Positions 1 to 10,693 of a stretch of DNA of 64,000 nt are shown piece after piece (the stretch's first letter is position 1; each line of letters begins with the position of its first letter). The position numbers and the translations under genes were made by a program. The notes beneath the pieces were generated by a model. It did not search any database. It had not been told where the DNA came from and saw only the letters and a program-made list of their open reading frames with translations. The stretch comes from Streptomyces sp. CoH27 (lineage in GTDB: Bacteria; Actinomycetota; Actinomycetes; Streptomycetales; Streptomycetaceae): the NCBI RefSeq assembly GCF_020181035.1, contig NZ_JAIQYY010000016.1, positions 62,001-126,000 of the forward strand, given 5' to 3'.

Positions 1-732
1 AACTCGTTCCTGTTCAAGCCGCTCTTCACCGTCGGGGGCTTCGAGTTCAACAAGGTGATGCTGCTCGCGCTCGTCACCACGCTGCTCGTCATCACCTTCT
101 TCTCGGCCGCGTTCGGCAAGGCCAAGGTCGTCCCGGGCAAGCTCCAGATGATCGGCGAGGCCGGCTACGACTTCGTGCGCCGCGGCATCGTGTACGAGAC
201 CCTCGGCAAGCGCGAGGGCGAGAAGTGGGTGCCGCTCATGGTCTCCCTCTTCTTCTTCGTCTGGATCATGAACATCTGGTCCGTGATCCCGCTGGCGCAG
301 TTCCCGGTGTCCTCGGTCATCGCCTTCCCGATGGTCCTGGCCGCGATCGTCTACATCACCTGGGTCGCGCTCACCTTCAAGAAGCACGGCTTCGTCGGCT
401 TCTTCAAGAACGTCACGGGCTACGACAAGTCGCTCGGCGCGGTGCTGCCCCTCGTCATGGTCATCGAGTTCTTCTCGAACCTGCTGGTCCGCCCGTTCAC
501 GCACGCGGTGCGACTCTTCGCCAACATGTTCGCCGGTCACCTGATGCTGGTCATGTTCACCGTGGCCTCCTGGTACCTGCTGAACAGCTGGCTGGTCGTG
601 GGCGCCGGCGTCTCCTTCGTGATGACGATGGCCATGATCCTCTTCGAGCTCTTCGTCCAGGCCGTCCAGGCGTACGTCTTCGTGCTGCTGGCCTGCTCCT
701 ACATTCAGGGCGCTCTCGCCGAGCACCACTGA
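1..732 (+). CDS. atpB: ATP synthase Fo subunit a, 5' truncated by window edge
   Basis: Membrane subunit a of the F1Fo ATP synthase, which forms the proton half-channels against the c-ring. The frame is open from base 1, reading NSFLFKPLFTVGGFEF before the first in-frame Met at 55, so the true start lies upstream of the window. Several hydrophobic helices are visible. The segment HAVRLFANMFAGHL carries the conserved Arg of the proton-translocating helix (E. coli equivalent LRLFGNMYAG). The C-terminus ends ALAEHH at a TGA. It is followed after 77 bp by atpE, the usual actinobacterial operon order. Identification is firm; only the N-terminus is missing. Confidence 0.97.
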   Translation, partial: NSFLFKPLFTVGGFEFNKVMLLALVTTLLVITFFSAAFGKAKVVPGKLQMIGEAGYDFVRRGIVYETLGKREGEKWVPLMVSLFFFVWIMNIWSVIPLAQFPVSSVIAFPMVLAAIVYITWVALTFKKHGFVGFFKNVTGYDKSLGAVLPLVMVIEFFSNLLVRPFTHAVRLFANMFAGHLMLVMFTVASWYLLNSWLVVGAGVSFVMTMAMILFELFVQAVQAYVFVLLACSYIQGALAEHH

Positions 733-809
733 GCCGAACCACCCGCCCCAAATCCCAGTCGTCCGGTGGCCAACCCCCACCGGTCCGTAAAAGAGAAGGA
801 AGAAACGGC

Positions 810-1049
810 ATGTCCGCTGCCATCGACCTCGCCGCCGGCGTCTCCGGTTCCCTCGGTTCCATCGGCTACGGCCTCGCGGCCATCGGCCCCGGCATCGGCG
901 TCGGCATCATCTTCGGTAACGGCACCCAGGCCCTCGCCCGCCAGCCCGAGGCCGCCGGTCTGATCCGCGCCAACCAGATCCTGGGCTTCGCCTTCTGTGA
1001 GGCGCTCGCCCTCATCGGCATCGTTATGCCGTTCGTGTTCGGTCGGTAA
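810..1049 (+). CDS. atpE: ATP synthase Fo subunit c (proteolipid)
   Basis: A 79-aa hairpin membrane protein that forms the rotating c-ring. Two hydrophobic helices flank the polar loop ALARQPEA (residues 41-48), which contacts the F1 stalk. The proton-carrying carboxylate is Glu64 in FCEALALIG. The glycine-rich first helix (GYGLAAIGPGIGVGIIFG) is typical of ring packing. The ATG at 810 follows a GAAGGA ribosome site about nine bases upstream and gives the normal family length. A longer frame in the same phase starts at 225 inside atpB and is not the real start. Confidence 0.97.
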   Translation: MSAAIDLAAGVSGSLGSIGYGLAAIGPGIGVGIIFGNGTQALARQPEAAGLIRANQILGFAFCEALALIGIVMPFVFGR

Positions 1050-1088
1050 TCAAACCCCCACCGACACGTTTCGACGAAAGGCACTGAT

Positions 1089-1640
1089 GTGATCGCCAAC
1101 CTGGCACAGCTGGCGGCCGAGGAGACGAAGCAGAACCCGCTCGTCCCCGCCGGCCCCGAGCTGCTCATCGGCACCATCGCCTTCGCCATCGTGTTCTTCT
1201 TCTTCTGGAAGAAGCTGCTTCCGAACATCAACAAGGTTCTGGAGGAGCGCCGCGCGGCGATCGAAGGCGGTATCGAAGAGGCCGACGCCATGAAGGTCGA
1301 GGCCCAGAGCGTCCTTGAGCAGTACAAGGCCCAGCTCGCCGAGGCCCGGCACGAGGCCGCGCGCCTGCGCCAGGAGGCGCAGGAGCAGGGTGCCACGCTC
1401 ATCGCCGAGATGCGGGCCGAGGGCCAGCGGCAGCGCGAGGAGATCGTCGCCGCCGGTCACGCTCAGATCGCGGCCGACCGCAAGGCCGCCGCGCAGACGC
1501 TGCGTCAGGACGTGGGCAAGCTCGCCACCGAACTGGCCGGCAAGCTCGTCGGCGAGTCCCTTGAGGACCACGCCCGCCAGAGCCGTGTGATCGACCGCTT
1601 CCTCGACGAGCTTGAGGAGAAGGCCGAGGCCACGCGATGA
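1089..1640 (+). CDS. atpF: ATP synthase Fo subunit b
   Basis: 183-aa peripheral stalk subunit. One N-terminal membrane helix (around IAFAIVFFFFWKKLLP, residues 32-48) is followed by a long charged alpha-helical region rich in Ala, Glu, Gln and Arg that dimerises and binds subunit delta. The start is GTG at 1089; the neighbouring ATG at 1087 runs straight into TGA. The stop overlaps the atpH start in an ATGA arrangement (1637-1640), indicating translational coupling. Confidence 0.96.
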   Translation: MIANLAQLAAEETKQNPLVPAGPELLIGTIAFAIVFFFFWKKLLPNINKVLEERRAAIEGGIEEADAMKVEAQSVLEQYKAQLAEARHEAARLRQEAQEQGATLIAEMRAEGQRQREEIVAAGHAQIAADRKAAAQTLRQDVGKLATELAGKLVGESLEDHARQSRVIDRFLDELEEKAEATR

Positions 1641-2452
1641 ACGGAGCGAGCCGCGAGGCCCTGGCTGCCGCACGTGAGCGTCTCGACGCGCTGACGGACT
1701 CCACGTCCGTGGACGCCGCATCGCTCGCCGACGAGCTGGCGGCCGTCACCGCGCTGCTCGACCGCGAGGCCGGCCTGCGCCGGGTCCTCACCGACCCGGC
1801 GCAGCCCGCGGAGGCCAAGGCGGAACTGGTCCAGCGCCTGATCGGCGGCCAGGTCAGCGGTCCCACCGCCGACCTGGTGTCCGGGACGGCCCGCGCCCGC
1901 TGGTCGCAGTCCCGCGACCTGGTGGACGCGCTGGAGGAGCTGGCGGACATCGCCGACCTCACCGCCGCGGAGAAGACGGGCACGCTGGACGACGTGGAGG
2001 ACGAGCTGTTCCGGTTCGGCCGGATCGTCTCCTCCAGCACCGAGCTGCGCGCCGCGCTGACCGACCGCGCCGCCGGCAAGGCCGCCCGGACCGAGCTGCT
2101 GCACCGCCTGCTGGGCGGCCGCGCCCAGCCCGGCACCGAGCGTCTGGTCACGCGCCTTGTGACCGCGCCGCGTGGACGTAGCCTGGAAGCGGGACTGGAG
2201 TCCCTGTCCAAGCTGGCTGCCGAGCGCCGGGACCGCATGGTCGCCGTCGTCACCTCGGCGGTGCCGCTGAGCGACGGCCAGAAGCAGCGCCTCGGCGCCG
2301 CCCTCGCCAAGCTCTACGGCCGTCGGATGCACCTCAACCTGGACGTGGACCCCGAGGTCGTCGGCGGTATCCGGGTGCAGGTCGGTGACGAGGTCATCAA
2401 CGGCTCGATCGCGGACCGGTTGGAAGACGCCGAGCGTCGCATGGCGAGCTGA
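1637..2452 (+). CDS. atpH: ATP synthase F1 subunit delta
   Basis: 271-aa delta (OSCP-like) subunit linking the peripheral stalk to the F1 head. It is longer than the roughly 180-aa E. coli protein, as usual in actinobacteria. The C-terminal family signature is visible in LNLDVDPEVVGGIRVQVGDEVINGSI. The ATG overlaps the atpF stop by four bases. It is followed by a 151-bp gap before atpA. Confidence 0.95.
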   Translation: MNGASREALAAARERLDALTDSTSVDAASLADELAAVTALLDREAGLRRVLTDPAQPAEAKAELVQRLIGGQVSGPTADLVSGTARARWSQSRDLVDALEELADIADLTAAEKTGTLDDVEDELFRFGRIVSSSTELRAALTDRAAGKAARTELLHRLLGGRAQPGTERLVTRLVTAPRGRSLEAGLESLSKLAAERRDRMVAVVTSAVPLSDGQKQRLGAALAKLYGRRMHLNLDVDPEVVGGIRVQVGDEVINGSIADRLEDAERRMAS

Positions 2453-2500
2453 GCACCGCTCGGCACTCGGCACAAGCAGCGAATAAAGCAGTACGTACTT

Positions 2501-2519
2501 ACGGCCCTGGTTGGGCCGT
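2501..2519 (+). other. Short stem-loop in the atpH-atpA spacer
   Basis: A perfect 7-bp inverted repeat (ACGGCCC, loop TGGTT, GGGCCGT) sits 49 bp after the atpH stop. A second G/C tract that could pair (GGGGGG to CCCCCC, about 2540-2561) follows before the atpA ribosome site. This 151-bp spacer is the longest within the operon up to atpA. The folds could set mRNA stability or segment expression between Fo and F1 genes; that role is inferred. Confidence 0.4.
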
Positions 2520-2603
2520 GCAGAGGATTCACCTCTTAACGGGGGGAGTCCCCCATCCCCCCAAGTGAAACTTCGGGCCCAACAAGGAGAGCAGGGAACC
2601 CAG

Positions 2604-4196
2604 ATGGCGGAGCTCACGATCCGGCCGGAGGAGATCCGGGACGCGCTGGAGCACTTCGTCCAGTCGTACAAGCCGGACGCGGCCTCGCGCGAGGAGGTCG
2701 GCACCGTCACCTTCGCCGGTGACGGCATCGCGAAGGTCGAGGGCCTGCCCTCGGCCATGGCCAACGAACTGCTGAAGTTCGAGGACGGCACCCTCGGCCT
2801 CGCCCTCAACCTTGAGGAGCGCGAGATCGGTGCCATCGTCCTCGGTGAGTTCAGCGGCATCGAGGAGGGTCAGCCGGTGCAGCGCACCGGTGAGGTCCTC
2901 TCCGTCGCGGTCGGCGAGGGCTACCTCGGCCGTGTCGTCGACCCGCTCGGCAACCCGATCGACGGCCTCGGCGAGATCGACACCGAGGGCCGCCGCGCCC
3001 TTGAGCTGCAGGCCCCCACGGTCATGCAGCGCAAGTCGGTGCACGAGCCGATGGAGACCGGCTACAAGGCCGTCGACGCCATGACCCCGGTCGGCCGCGG
3101 CCAGCGTCAGCTGATCATCGGTGACCGTCAGACCGGCAAGACCGCGCTGGCCGTCGACACGATCATCAACCAGCGGGACAACTGGCGCTCGGGCGACCCG
3201 AACAAGCAGGTCCGCTGCATCTACGTCGCCATCGGCCAGAAGGGCTCCACCATCGCCGGCGTGCGCCGCGCGCTGGAGGAGAACGGCGCCCTGGAGTACA
3301 CGACCATCGTCGCCGCTCCGGCGTCCGACCCGGCCGGCTTCAAGTACCTGGCGCCGTACACCGGTTCCGCCATCGGCCAGCACTGGATGTACCAGGGCAA
3401 GCACGTCCTGATCGTCTTCGACGACCTGTCGAAGCAGGCCGACGCCTACCGTGCCGTCTCCCTGCTGCTGCGCCGCCCGCCGGGCCGTGAGGCCTACCCG
3501 GGTGACGTCTTCTACCTGCACTCCCGGCTGCTGGAGCGCTGCGCCAAGCTCTCCGACGACATGGGTGCCGGTTCGATGACCGGTCTGCCGATCGTCGAGA
3601 CCAAGGCCAACGACGTCTCGGCGTTCATCCCGACCAACGTCATCTCCATCACCGACGGCCAGTGCTTCCTGGAGTCCGACCTGTTCAACGCCGGTCAGCG
3701 TCCGGCCCTGAACGTCGGTATCTCGGTCTCCCGTGTGGGTGGCGACGCCCAGCACAAGGCCATGAAGCAGGTCTCCGGCCGGCTCCGCGTCGACCTGGCC
3801 CAGTACCGTGAGCTGGAGGCGTTCGCCGCCTTCGGTTCCGACCTGGACGCCGCGTCGAAGGCGCAGCTGGAGCGCGGTCAGCGCATGGTCGAGCTGCTCA
3901 AGCAGGGGCAGTACCAGCCCATGGCCACCGAGGACCAGGTCGTCTCCGTCTGGGCCGGCACCACCGGCAAGATGGACGACGTTCCGGTCGCCGACATCCG
4001 CCGCTTCGAGCAGGAGCTGCTGGACTACCTGCACCGCAAGGAGCAGGGCCTCATGACCTCCATCAAGGAGGGCGGCAAGATGTCCGACGACACCCTCACG
4101 GCCGTCGCCGACGCGATCGCGGAGTTCAAGAAGCAGTTCGAGACCTCCGACGGCAAGCTGCTCGGCGAGGACACCCCGGCCGCCGCCGCCAAGTGA
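2604..4196 (+). CDS. atpA: ATP synthase F1 subunit alpha
   Basis: 530-aa non-catalytic nucleotide-binding subunit of the alpha3beta3 hexamer. The beta-barrel N-terminus is followed by the Walker A motif GDRQTGKTAL and the Walker B region HVLIVFDDLSKQ. The alpha/beta family signature region is RPPGREAYPGDVFYLHSRLLER. The ATG at 2604 is preceded by AAGGAGAGCAGGGAACCC; a longer in-phase reading from 2511 would add residues encoded by spacer hairpins and is rejected. Length and motif order are normal. Confidence 0.97.
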   Translation: MAELTIRPEEIRDALEHFVQSYKPDAASREEVGTVTFAGDGIAKVEGLPSAMANELLKFEDGTLGLALNLEEREIGAIVLGEFSGIEEGQPVQRTGEVLSVAVGEGYLGRVVDPLGNPIDGLGEIDTEGRRALELQAPTVMQRKSVHEPMETGYKAVDAMTPVGRGQRQLIIGDRQTGKTALAVDTIINQRDNWRSGDPNKQVRCIYVAIGQKGSTIAGVRRALEENGALEYTTIVAAPASDPAGFKYLAPYTGSAIGQHWMYQGKHVLIVFDDLSKQADAYRAVSLLLRRPPGREAYPGDVFYLHSRLLERCAKLSDDMGAGSMTGLPIVETKANDVSAFIPTNVISITDGQCFLESDLFNAGQRPALNVGISVSRVGGDAQHKAMKQVSGRLRVDLAQYRELEAFAAFGSDLDAASKAQLERGQRMVELLKQGQYQPMATEDQVVSVWAGTTGKMDDVPVADIRRFEQELLDYLHRKEQGLMTSIKEGGKMSDDTLTAVADAIAEFKKQFETSDGKLLGEDTPAAAAK

Positions 4197-4217
4197 CGTA
4201 AGGAAGGGACCTGACTC

Positions 4218-5134
4218 ATGGGAGCCCAGCTCCGGGTCTACAAGCGTCGCATCCGATCCGTCACCGCGACCAAGAAGATCACCAAGGCGATGGAGATGAT
4301 CGCCGCCTCGCGTGTCGTCAAGGCACAGCGCAAGGTGGCGGCCTCCACGCCGTACGCGACCGAGCTCACCCGGGCCGTCGCGGCGGTCGCCCAGGGGTCG
4401 AACACCAAGCACCCGCTGACGACGGAGGCGGAGAACCCGACCCGGGCCGCGGTCCTGCTCCTGACGAGCGACCGCGGTCTGGCCGGCGCCTTCAACTCCA
4501 ACGCCATCAAGACGGCCGAGCGGCTCACCGAGCAGCTTGAGCGGGAAGGCAAGGAGGTCGACGTCTACATCGTCGGCCGCCGTGGTGTCGCCCACTACAA
4601 CTTCCGTGAGCGGAAGATCGCCCAGTCGTGGGCCGGCTTCACCGACGAGCCGACGTACGCGGACGCCAAGAAGGTCGCCGCGCCGCTGATCGAGGCGATC
4701 GAGAAGGACACGGCGGCCGGCGGTGTGGACGAACTCCACATCGTCTACACCGAGTTCGTCTCGATGCTGGTGCAGTCGGCGACCGGCGACCGGCTGCTGC
4801 CGCTGAGCTTGGACGAGGTGGCGGAGGAGGCGGCCCCCAAGGGTGAGATCCTTCCGCTGTACGACTTCGAGCCGTCGGCGGAGGACGTCCTCGACGCCCT
4901 GCTGCCGCGGTACGTCGAGAGCCGTATCTACAACGCGCTGCTGCAGTCGGCCGCTTCGAAGCACGCCGCCACCCGGCGGGCGATGAAGTCGGCCACCGAC
5001 AACGCCGGTGAGCTGATCGAGAAGCTCACTCGACTTGCCAACCAGGCCCGCCAGGCCGAAATCACCCAGGAAATCAGCGAGATCGTCGGTGGCGCCAACG
5101 CCCTGGCCGACGCGACCGCGGGGAGTGACTACTA

Positions 5135-5135
<1 letters not shown>
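4218..5135 (+). CDS. atpG: ATP synthase F1 subunit gamma
   Basis: 305-aa central rotor shaft. The N-terminal coiled-coil helix (RVYKRRIRSVTATKKITKAM) and the C-terminal helix (ESRIYNALLQSAASKHAATR onward) form the antiparallel shaft inside the hexamer. The middle holds the Rossmann-like domain (VLLLTSDRGLAGAFNSNAI). It starts 21 bp after atpA behind AAGGAAGGGAC. Its TAA shares its last base with the ATG of atpD (TAATG), a coupled junction. Confidence 0.96.
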
Positions 5136-6589
<1,454 letters not shown>

Positions 6590-6603
6590 GCCTCGTGCTC
6601 GCT

Positions 6604-6633
6604 GGAGGGGGCGGGGCGCGTCCCGCCCCCTCC
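6604..6633 (+). terminator. Perfect 12-bp GC hairpin between atpD and atpC
   Basis: The arms GGAGGGGGCGGG (6604-6615) and CCCGCCCCCTCC (6622-6633) pair perfectly around a 6-nt loop. No U-tract follows, as is common for Streptomyces hairpin terminators. It lies 15 bp after atpD and 67 bp before atpC, so it could attenuate transcription into the epsilon gene or protect the upstream mRNA end. A TAGAAT hexamer at 6645-6650 resembles a -10 box, but I see no good -35 partner. Confidence 0.6.
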
Positions 6634-6700
6634 GCCACGCCCACTAGAATTGACCCCAACACCCGGCAGAACCGCCGGGTGGTGACCCGAGGAGCCACCC

Positions 6701-7141
6701 TTGGCTGCTGAGCTGCACGTCGAGCTGGTCGCCGCCGACCGCCAGGTCTGGTCCGGCGAGGCCACCCTGGTCGTCGCGCGCACCACGTCCGGCGACATCG
6801 GCGTCATGCCCGGTCACCAGCCGCTGCTCGGTGTGCTGGAGTCGGGCCCGGTGACCATCCGTACGAGTGAAGGTGGAACGGTCGTCGCCGCGGTGCACGG
6901 CGGTTTCATCTCGTTCGCGGACAACAAGCTGTCGTTGCTGGCCGAGATCGCCGAGCTGTCGGACGAGATCGATGTCCAGCGCACGGAGCGGGAGCTGGAG
7001 CGCGCGAAGGCGGAGGGCGACGCCGCCGCCGAGCGTCGCGCAGACGTCCGCCTGCGTGCCGCGGCTGAGGTAGATGTGGGTGTTTTTTCCGTTCCATTAC
7101 CTAGGAGACGAGGAGGTCGGTGTCGATGGTCCTCGCTCTGA
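6701..7141 (+). CDS. atpC: ATP synthase F1 subunit epsilon
   Basis: 146-aa epsilon subunit, which docks on gamma and the c-ring and can inhibit ATP hydrolysis. The N-terminal beta-sandwich is clear (LHVELVAADRQVWSGEATL, then SGDIGVMPGHQPLLGVLESG). It is followed by the helical hairpin (ELSDEIDVQRTERELERAKA). The TTG start at 6701 has GAGGAG upstream and matches the usual MAAELHV start. Past RLRAAAEV the last ~24 residues (ending RRRGGRCRWSSL) are arginine-rich, read through the ribosome site of the next gene, and overlap it. I recall Streptomyces epsilon subunits ending near RLRAAA, so this tail may come from a small late frame change. Confidence 0.93.
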   Translation: MAAELHVELVAADRQVWSGEATLVVARTTSGDIGVMPGHQPLLGVLESGPVTIRTSEGGTVVAAVHGGFISFADNKLSLLAEIAELSDEIDVQRTERELERAKAEGDAAAERRADVRLRAAAEVDVGVFSVPLPRRRGGRCRWSSL

Positions 7142-7572
7142 CTGTGGTCGCGATCGTGGTCGCGCTCGTGGTGGTGGGACTGTTCCTGTTCGGGCTGCGC
7201 CGCAGACTGATCCAGCGCTCCGGTGGCACCTTCGACTGTTCCCTGCGCTGGGACGTGGCCGAGAAACCGGACGCGAACGGCAAGGGCTGGTCCTACGGCG
7301 TCGCCCGCTACAACGGCGACCGCATCGAGTGGTACCGCGTCTTCTCCTACGCCGTCCGCCCGCGCCGCACCCTGGAGCGCGCCGCCATCGAGGTGGCCGG
7401 GCGCCGGCTCCCCGAGGGCGAGGAGGAGCTGGCGCTGCTCTCCGACGCGGTGGTCCTCGCCTGTACGCATCGGGGCACGCGCCTTGAACTCGCCATGAGC
7501 GAAGACGCGCTGACCGGATTCCTCGCGTGGCTGGAGGCAGCCCCGCCCGGTCAGCGCGTCAACGTCGCTTAG
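7126..7572 (+). CDS. DUF2550 family membrane protein
   Basis: About 148 aa. One N-terminal membrane helix (VLALTVVAIVVALVVVGLFLFGL) is followed by a soluble domain containing FDCSLRWDV, GWSYGVARY and a C-terminal GFLAWLEAAPPGQRVNVA. This matches the DUF2550 family, a conserved actinobacterial gene regularly found just after atpC; no biochemical role is known to me. I chose ATG 7126 because AGGAGG (7111-7116) is nine bases upstream; GTG 7120 would leave only three. The start overlaps the atpC tail, so it is probably co-transcribed. It converges on the chitinase with 5 bp between stop codons. Confidence 0.88.
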   Translation: MVLALTVVAIVVALVVVGLFLFGLRRRLIQRSGGTFDCSLRWDVAEKPDANGKGWSYGVARYNGDRIEWYRVFSYAVRPRRTLERAAIEVAGRRLPEGEEELALLSDAVVLACTHRGTRLELAMSEDALTGFLAWLEAAPPGQRVNVA

Positions 7573-7577
7573 GGCAT

Positions 7578-9404
<1,827 letters not shown>

Positions 9405-9472
9405 GGTGCGCCTCCCTTGTGAGGGGGTGGGTGTCAGGGGCATGACTGAGCCTTCACGCCCGGAGTGCTGCG

Positions 9473-9501
9473 AGCGTAGAAAGGTCTGGACCATCGGTCA
9501 A
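9473..9501 (-). promoter_or_regulatory. Predicted promoter of the chitinase gene
   Basis: On the minus strand, TTGACC (9496-9501) and TACGCT (9473-9478) are separated by exactly 17 bp, a good match to a Streptomyces sigma-70-type (HrdB) promoter. The -35 hexamer lies between the two operator-like repeats, and the downstream repeat fills the -35/-10 spacer. Transcription would begin roughly 60 bp before the start codon at 9404. Confidence 0.7.
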
Positions 9502-9514
9502 TAGGTCTGGACCA
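9483..9514 (-). promoter_or_regulatory. Two 11-bp direct repeats, chitinase operator (dre-like)
   Basis: The sequence GGTCTGGACCA occurs at 9483-9493 and 9504-9514, 21 bp (two helical turns) apart, on either side of the -35 box. Direct repeats of this kind are known in Streptomyces chitinase promoters, and the near-palindrome resembles the DasR responsive element (consensus ACTGGTCTAGACCACT). The likely role is repression by the GntR-type regulator DasR, relieved by glucosamine-6-phosphate. Recognition is by motif; binding is inferred. Confidence 0.75.
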
Positions 9515-9535
9515 CTTGGCTGTTGCCCGCAACGC

Positions 9536-9572
9536 ACGACGGCTGGACCCCGAGCCGGGATCCAGCCGTCGT
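9536..9572 (-). terminator. Hairpin terminator of the methoxymalonyl operon
   Basis: A perfect 12-bp inverted repeat (ACGACGGCTGGA at 9536-9547, TCCAGCCGTCGT at 9561-9572) with a 13-nt loop lies 39 bp past the stop of the last gene of the minus-strand operon. It stands just before the chitinase promoter. It would separate secondary-metabolite transcription from the downstream chitinase gene. Confidence 0.7.
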
Positions 9573-9610
9573 TGACACCGTGGTGGCCTGCCGTGCGCAG
9601 GAGGCGGGCG

Positions 9611-10693
9611 TCAGACGGCCTCCGGCTGCCATGCCATCAGGTCCCCGTCCGCCGCGAACAGCCGGGGAGCGAGCACCTTCAGATGGGCCGGCGGCTGCCG
9701 GCGCGCGGGCACCAGAGCCAGGGTCCGGATCCCGTCGCCCTCCGCCTGCTCGCCGTCCTCGAATCCCGCGAACCGGTAGGCGATCTCCATCATCCGATTG
9801 CGCTCGGTGCGCCGGAAGGCGGCCGTCAGCCCGGTGCCCGCCAGGGCCGCCTCGTCGGTGAGCCAGCGCAGCAGGGCCGCGCCGACGCCGAAGGACACCA
9901 CACGGCAGGAGGTGGCGAGCAGCTTGATGTGGAAGGCCTCCGGCCGCCGCTCCAGCAGGATCACCCCGATGGCACCGTGCGGGCCGAACCGGTCCGTGAG
10001 CGAGGTGACCAGCACCTCGTGCCGTTCGTCCGTGAGCAGGGCGCGCAGTGTCTCGTCCGAGTAGTGCACCCCGGTCGCGTTCATCTGGCTGGTGCGCAGT
10101 GTGAGTTCCTCCACCCGCGCGATGTCCTCCTCGCTCGCCCGGTGGATGGTCAGCTCCAGGCCGAGCGTGCGCAGGAACTCCTCGTCCGTGCCGGTGTGTT
10201 CGGACCGCTCGGTCTCCCGACGGAAGCCCGCCTGGTACATCCGCCGGCGGTTGCGGGCGTCCGCCGTCACCATCGCCGGCGAGAAGTCCGGCCTGGCCGG
10301 CAGCTCCAGAACGTCCTCGGCGGTGTAGCAGCGGACCTCGGGCAGATGGTGGGCGACCTCCGCACGTTCGGCCGGCTGGTCGTCGACGAACGCGATGGTC
10401 GTCAGGGCGAAGTTCAACCGGTCGGCGATCGCGCGCACGGACGCCGACTTCGGGCCCCAGTTGATCTGCGGCAGCACGAAGTACTCCGCGAGGCCGAGCT
10501 TCTCCAGCCGCTCCCAGGCGTGGTCGTGGTCGTTCCGGCTGGCGACGGACTGCAGGATGCCCCGGGCGTCCAGTTCGCGCACCACCGCACGCACCGCCGC
10601 AGGCACGTCCACCTCGCCGTCCTCCAGCAGAGTGCCCTGCCACAGGGTGTTGTCCAGATCCCAGACCAGGCACTTGACGGTCGGCTGCTGCAT
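9611..10693 (-). CDS. fkbH: FkbH-like glyceryl-ACP synthase (methoxymalonyl-ACP pathway)
   Basis: 360 aa. FkbH enzymes take 1,3-bisphosphoglycerate, dephosphorylate it and load the glyceryl group on a discrete ACP, the first step to methoxymalonyl-ACP. The HAD-type phosphatase motif is at the N-terminus: KCLVWDLDNTLWQGTLLEDG (DLDNT). A C-terminal GNAT-like half includes DRFGPHGAIGVILLERR. Length is normal for the family. The ATG at 10693 overlaps the stop of the preceding gene by one base (TGATG). It is the last of six coupled genes. The FkbH family is diagnostic for alkoxymalonyl extender units. Confidence 0.92.
   Translation of the reverse strand: MQQPTVKCLVWDLDNTLWQGTLLEDGEVDVPAAVRAVVRELDARGILQSVASRNDHDHAWERLEKLGLAEYFVLPQINWGPKSASVRAIADRLNFALTTIAFVDDQPAERAEVAHHLPEVRCYTAEDVLELPARPDFSPAMVTADARNRRRMYQAGFRRETERSEHTGTDEEFLRTLGLELTIHRASEEDIARVEELTLRTSQMNATGVHYSDETLRALLTDERHEVLVTSLTDRFGPHGAIGVILLERRPEAFHIKLLATSCRVVSFGVGAALLRWLTDEAALAGTGLTAAFRRTERNRMMEIAYRFAGFEDGEQAEGDGIRTLALVPARRQPPAHLKVLAPRLFAADGDLMAWQPEAV

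Noticed and set aside
2529..4964. An 811-codon minus-strand frame over atpA and atpG
   Set aside because: Antisense shadow of intact ATP synthase genes.
9405..9494. Longer chitinase N-terminus starting at 9494
   Set aside because: It would translate the promoter and operator repeat; the signal peptide and ribosome site support 9404.
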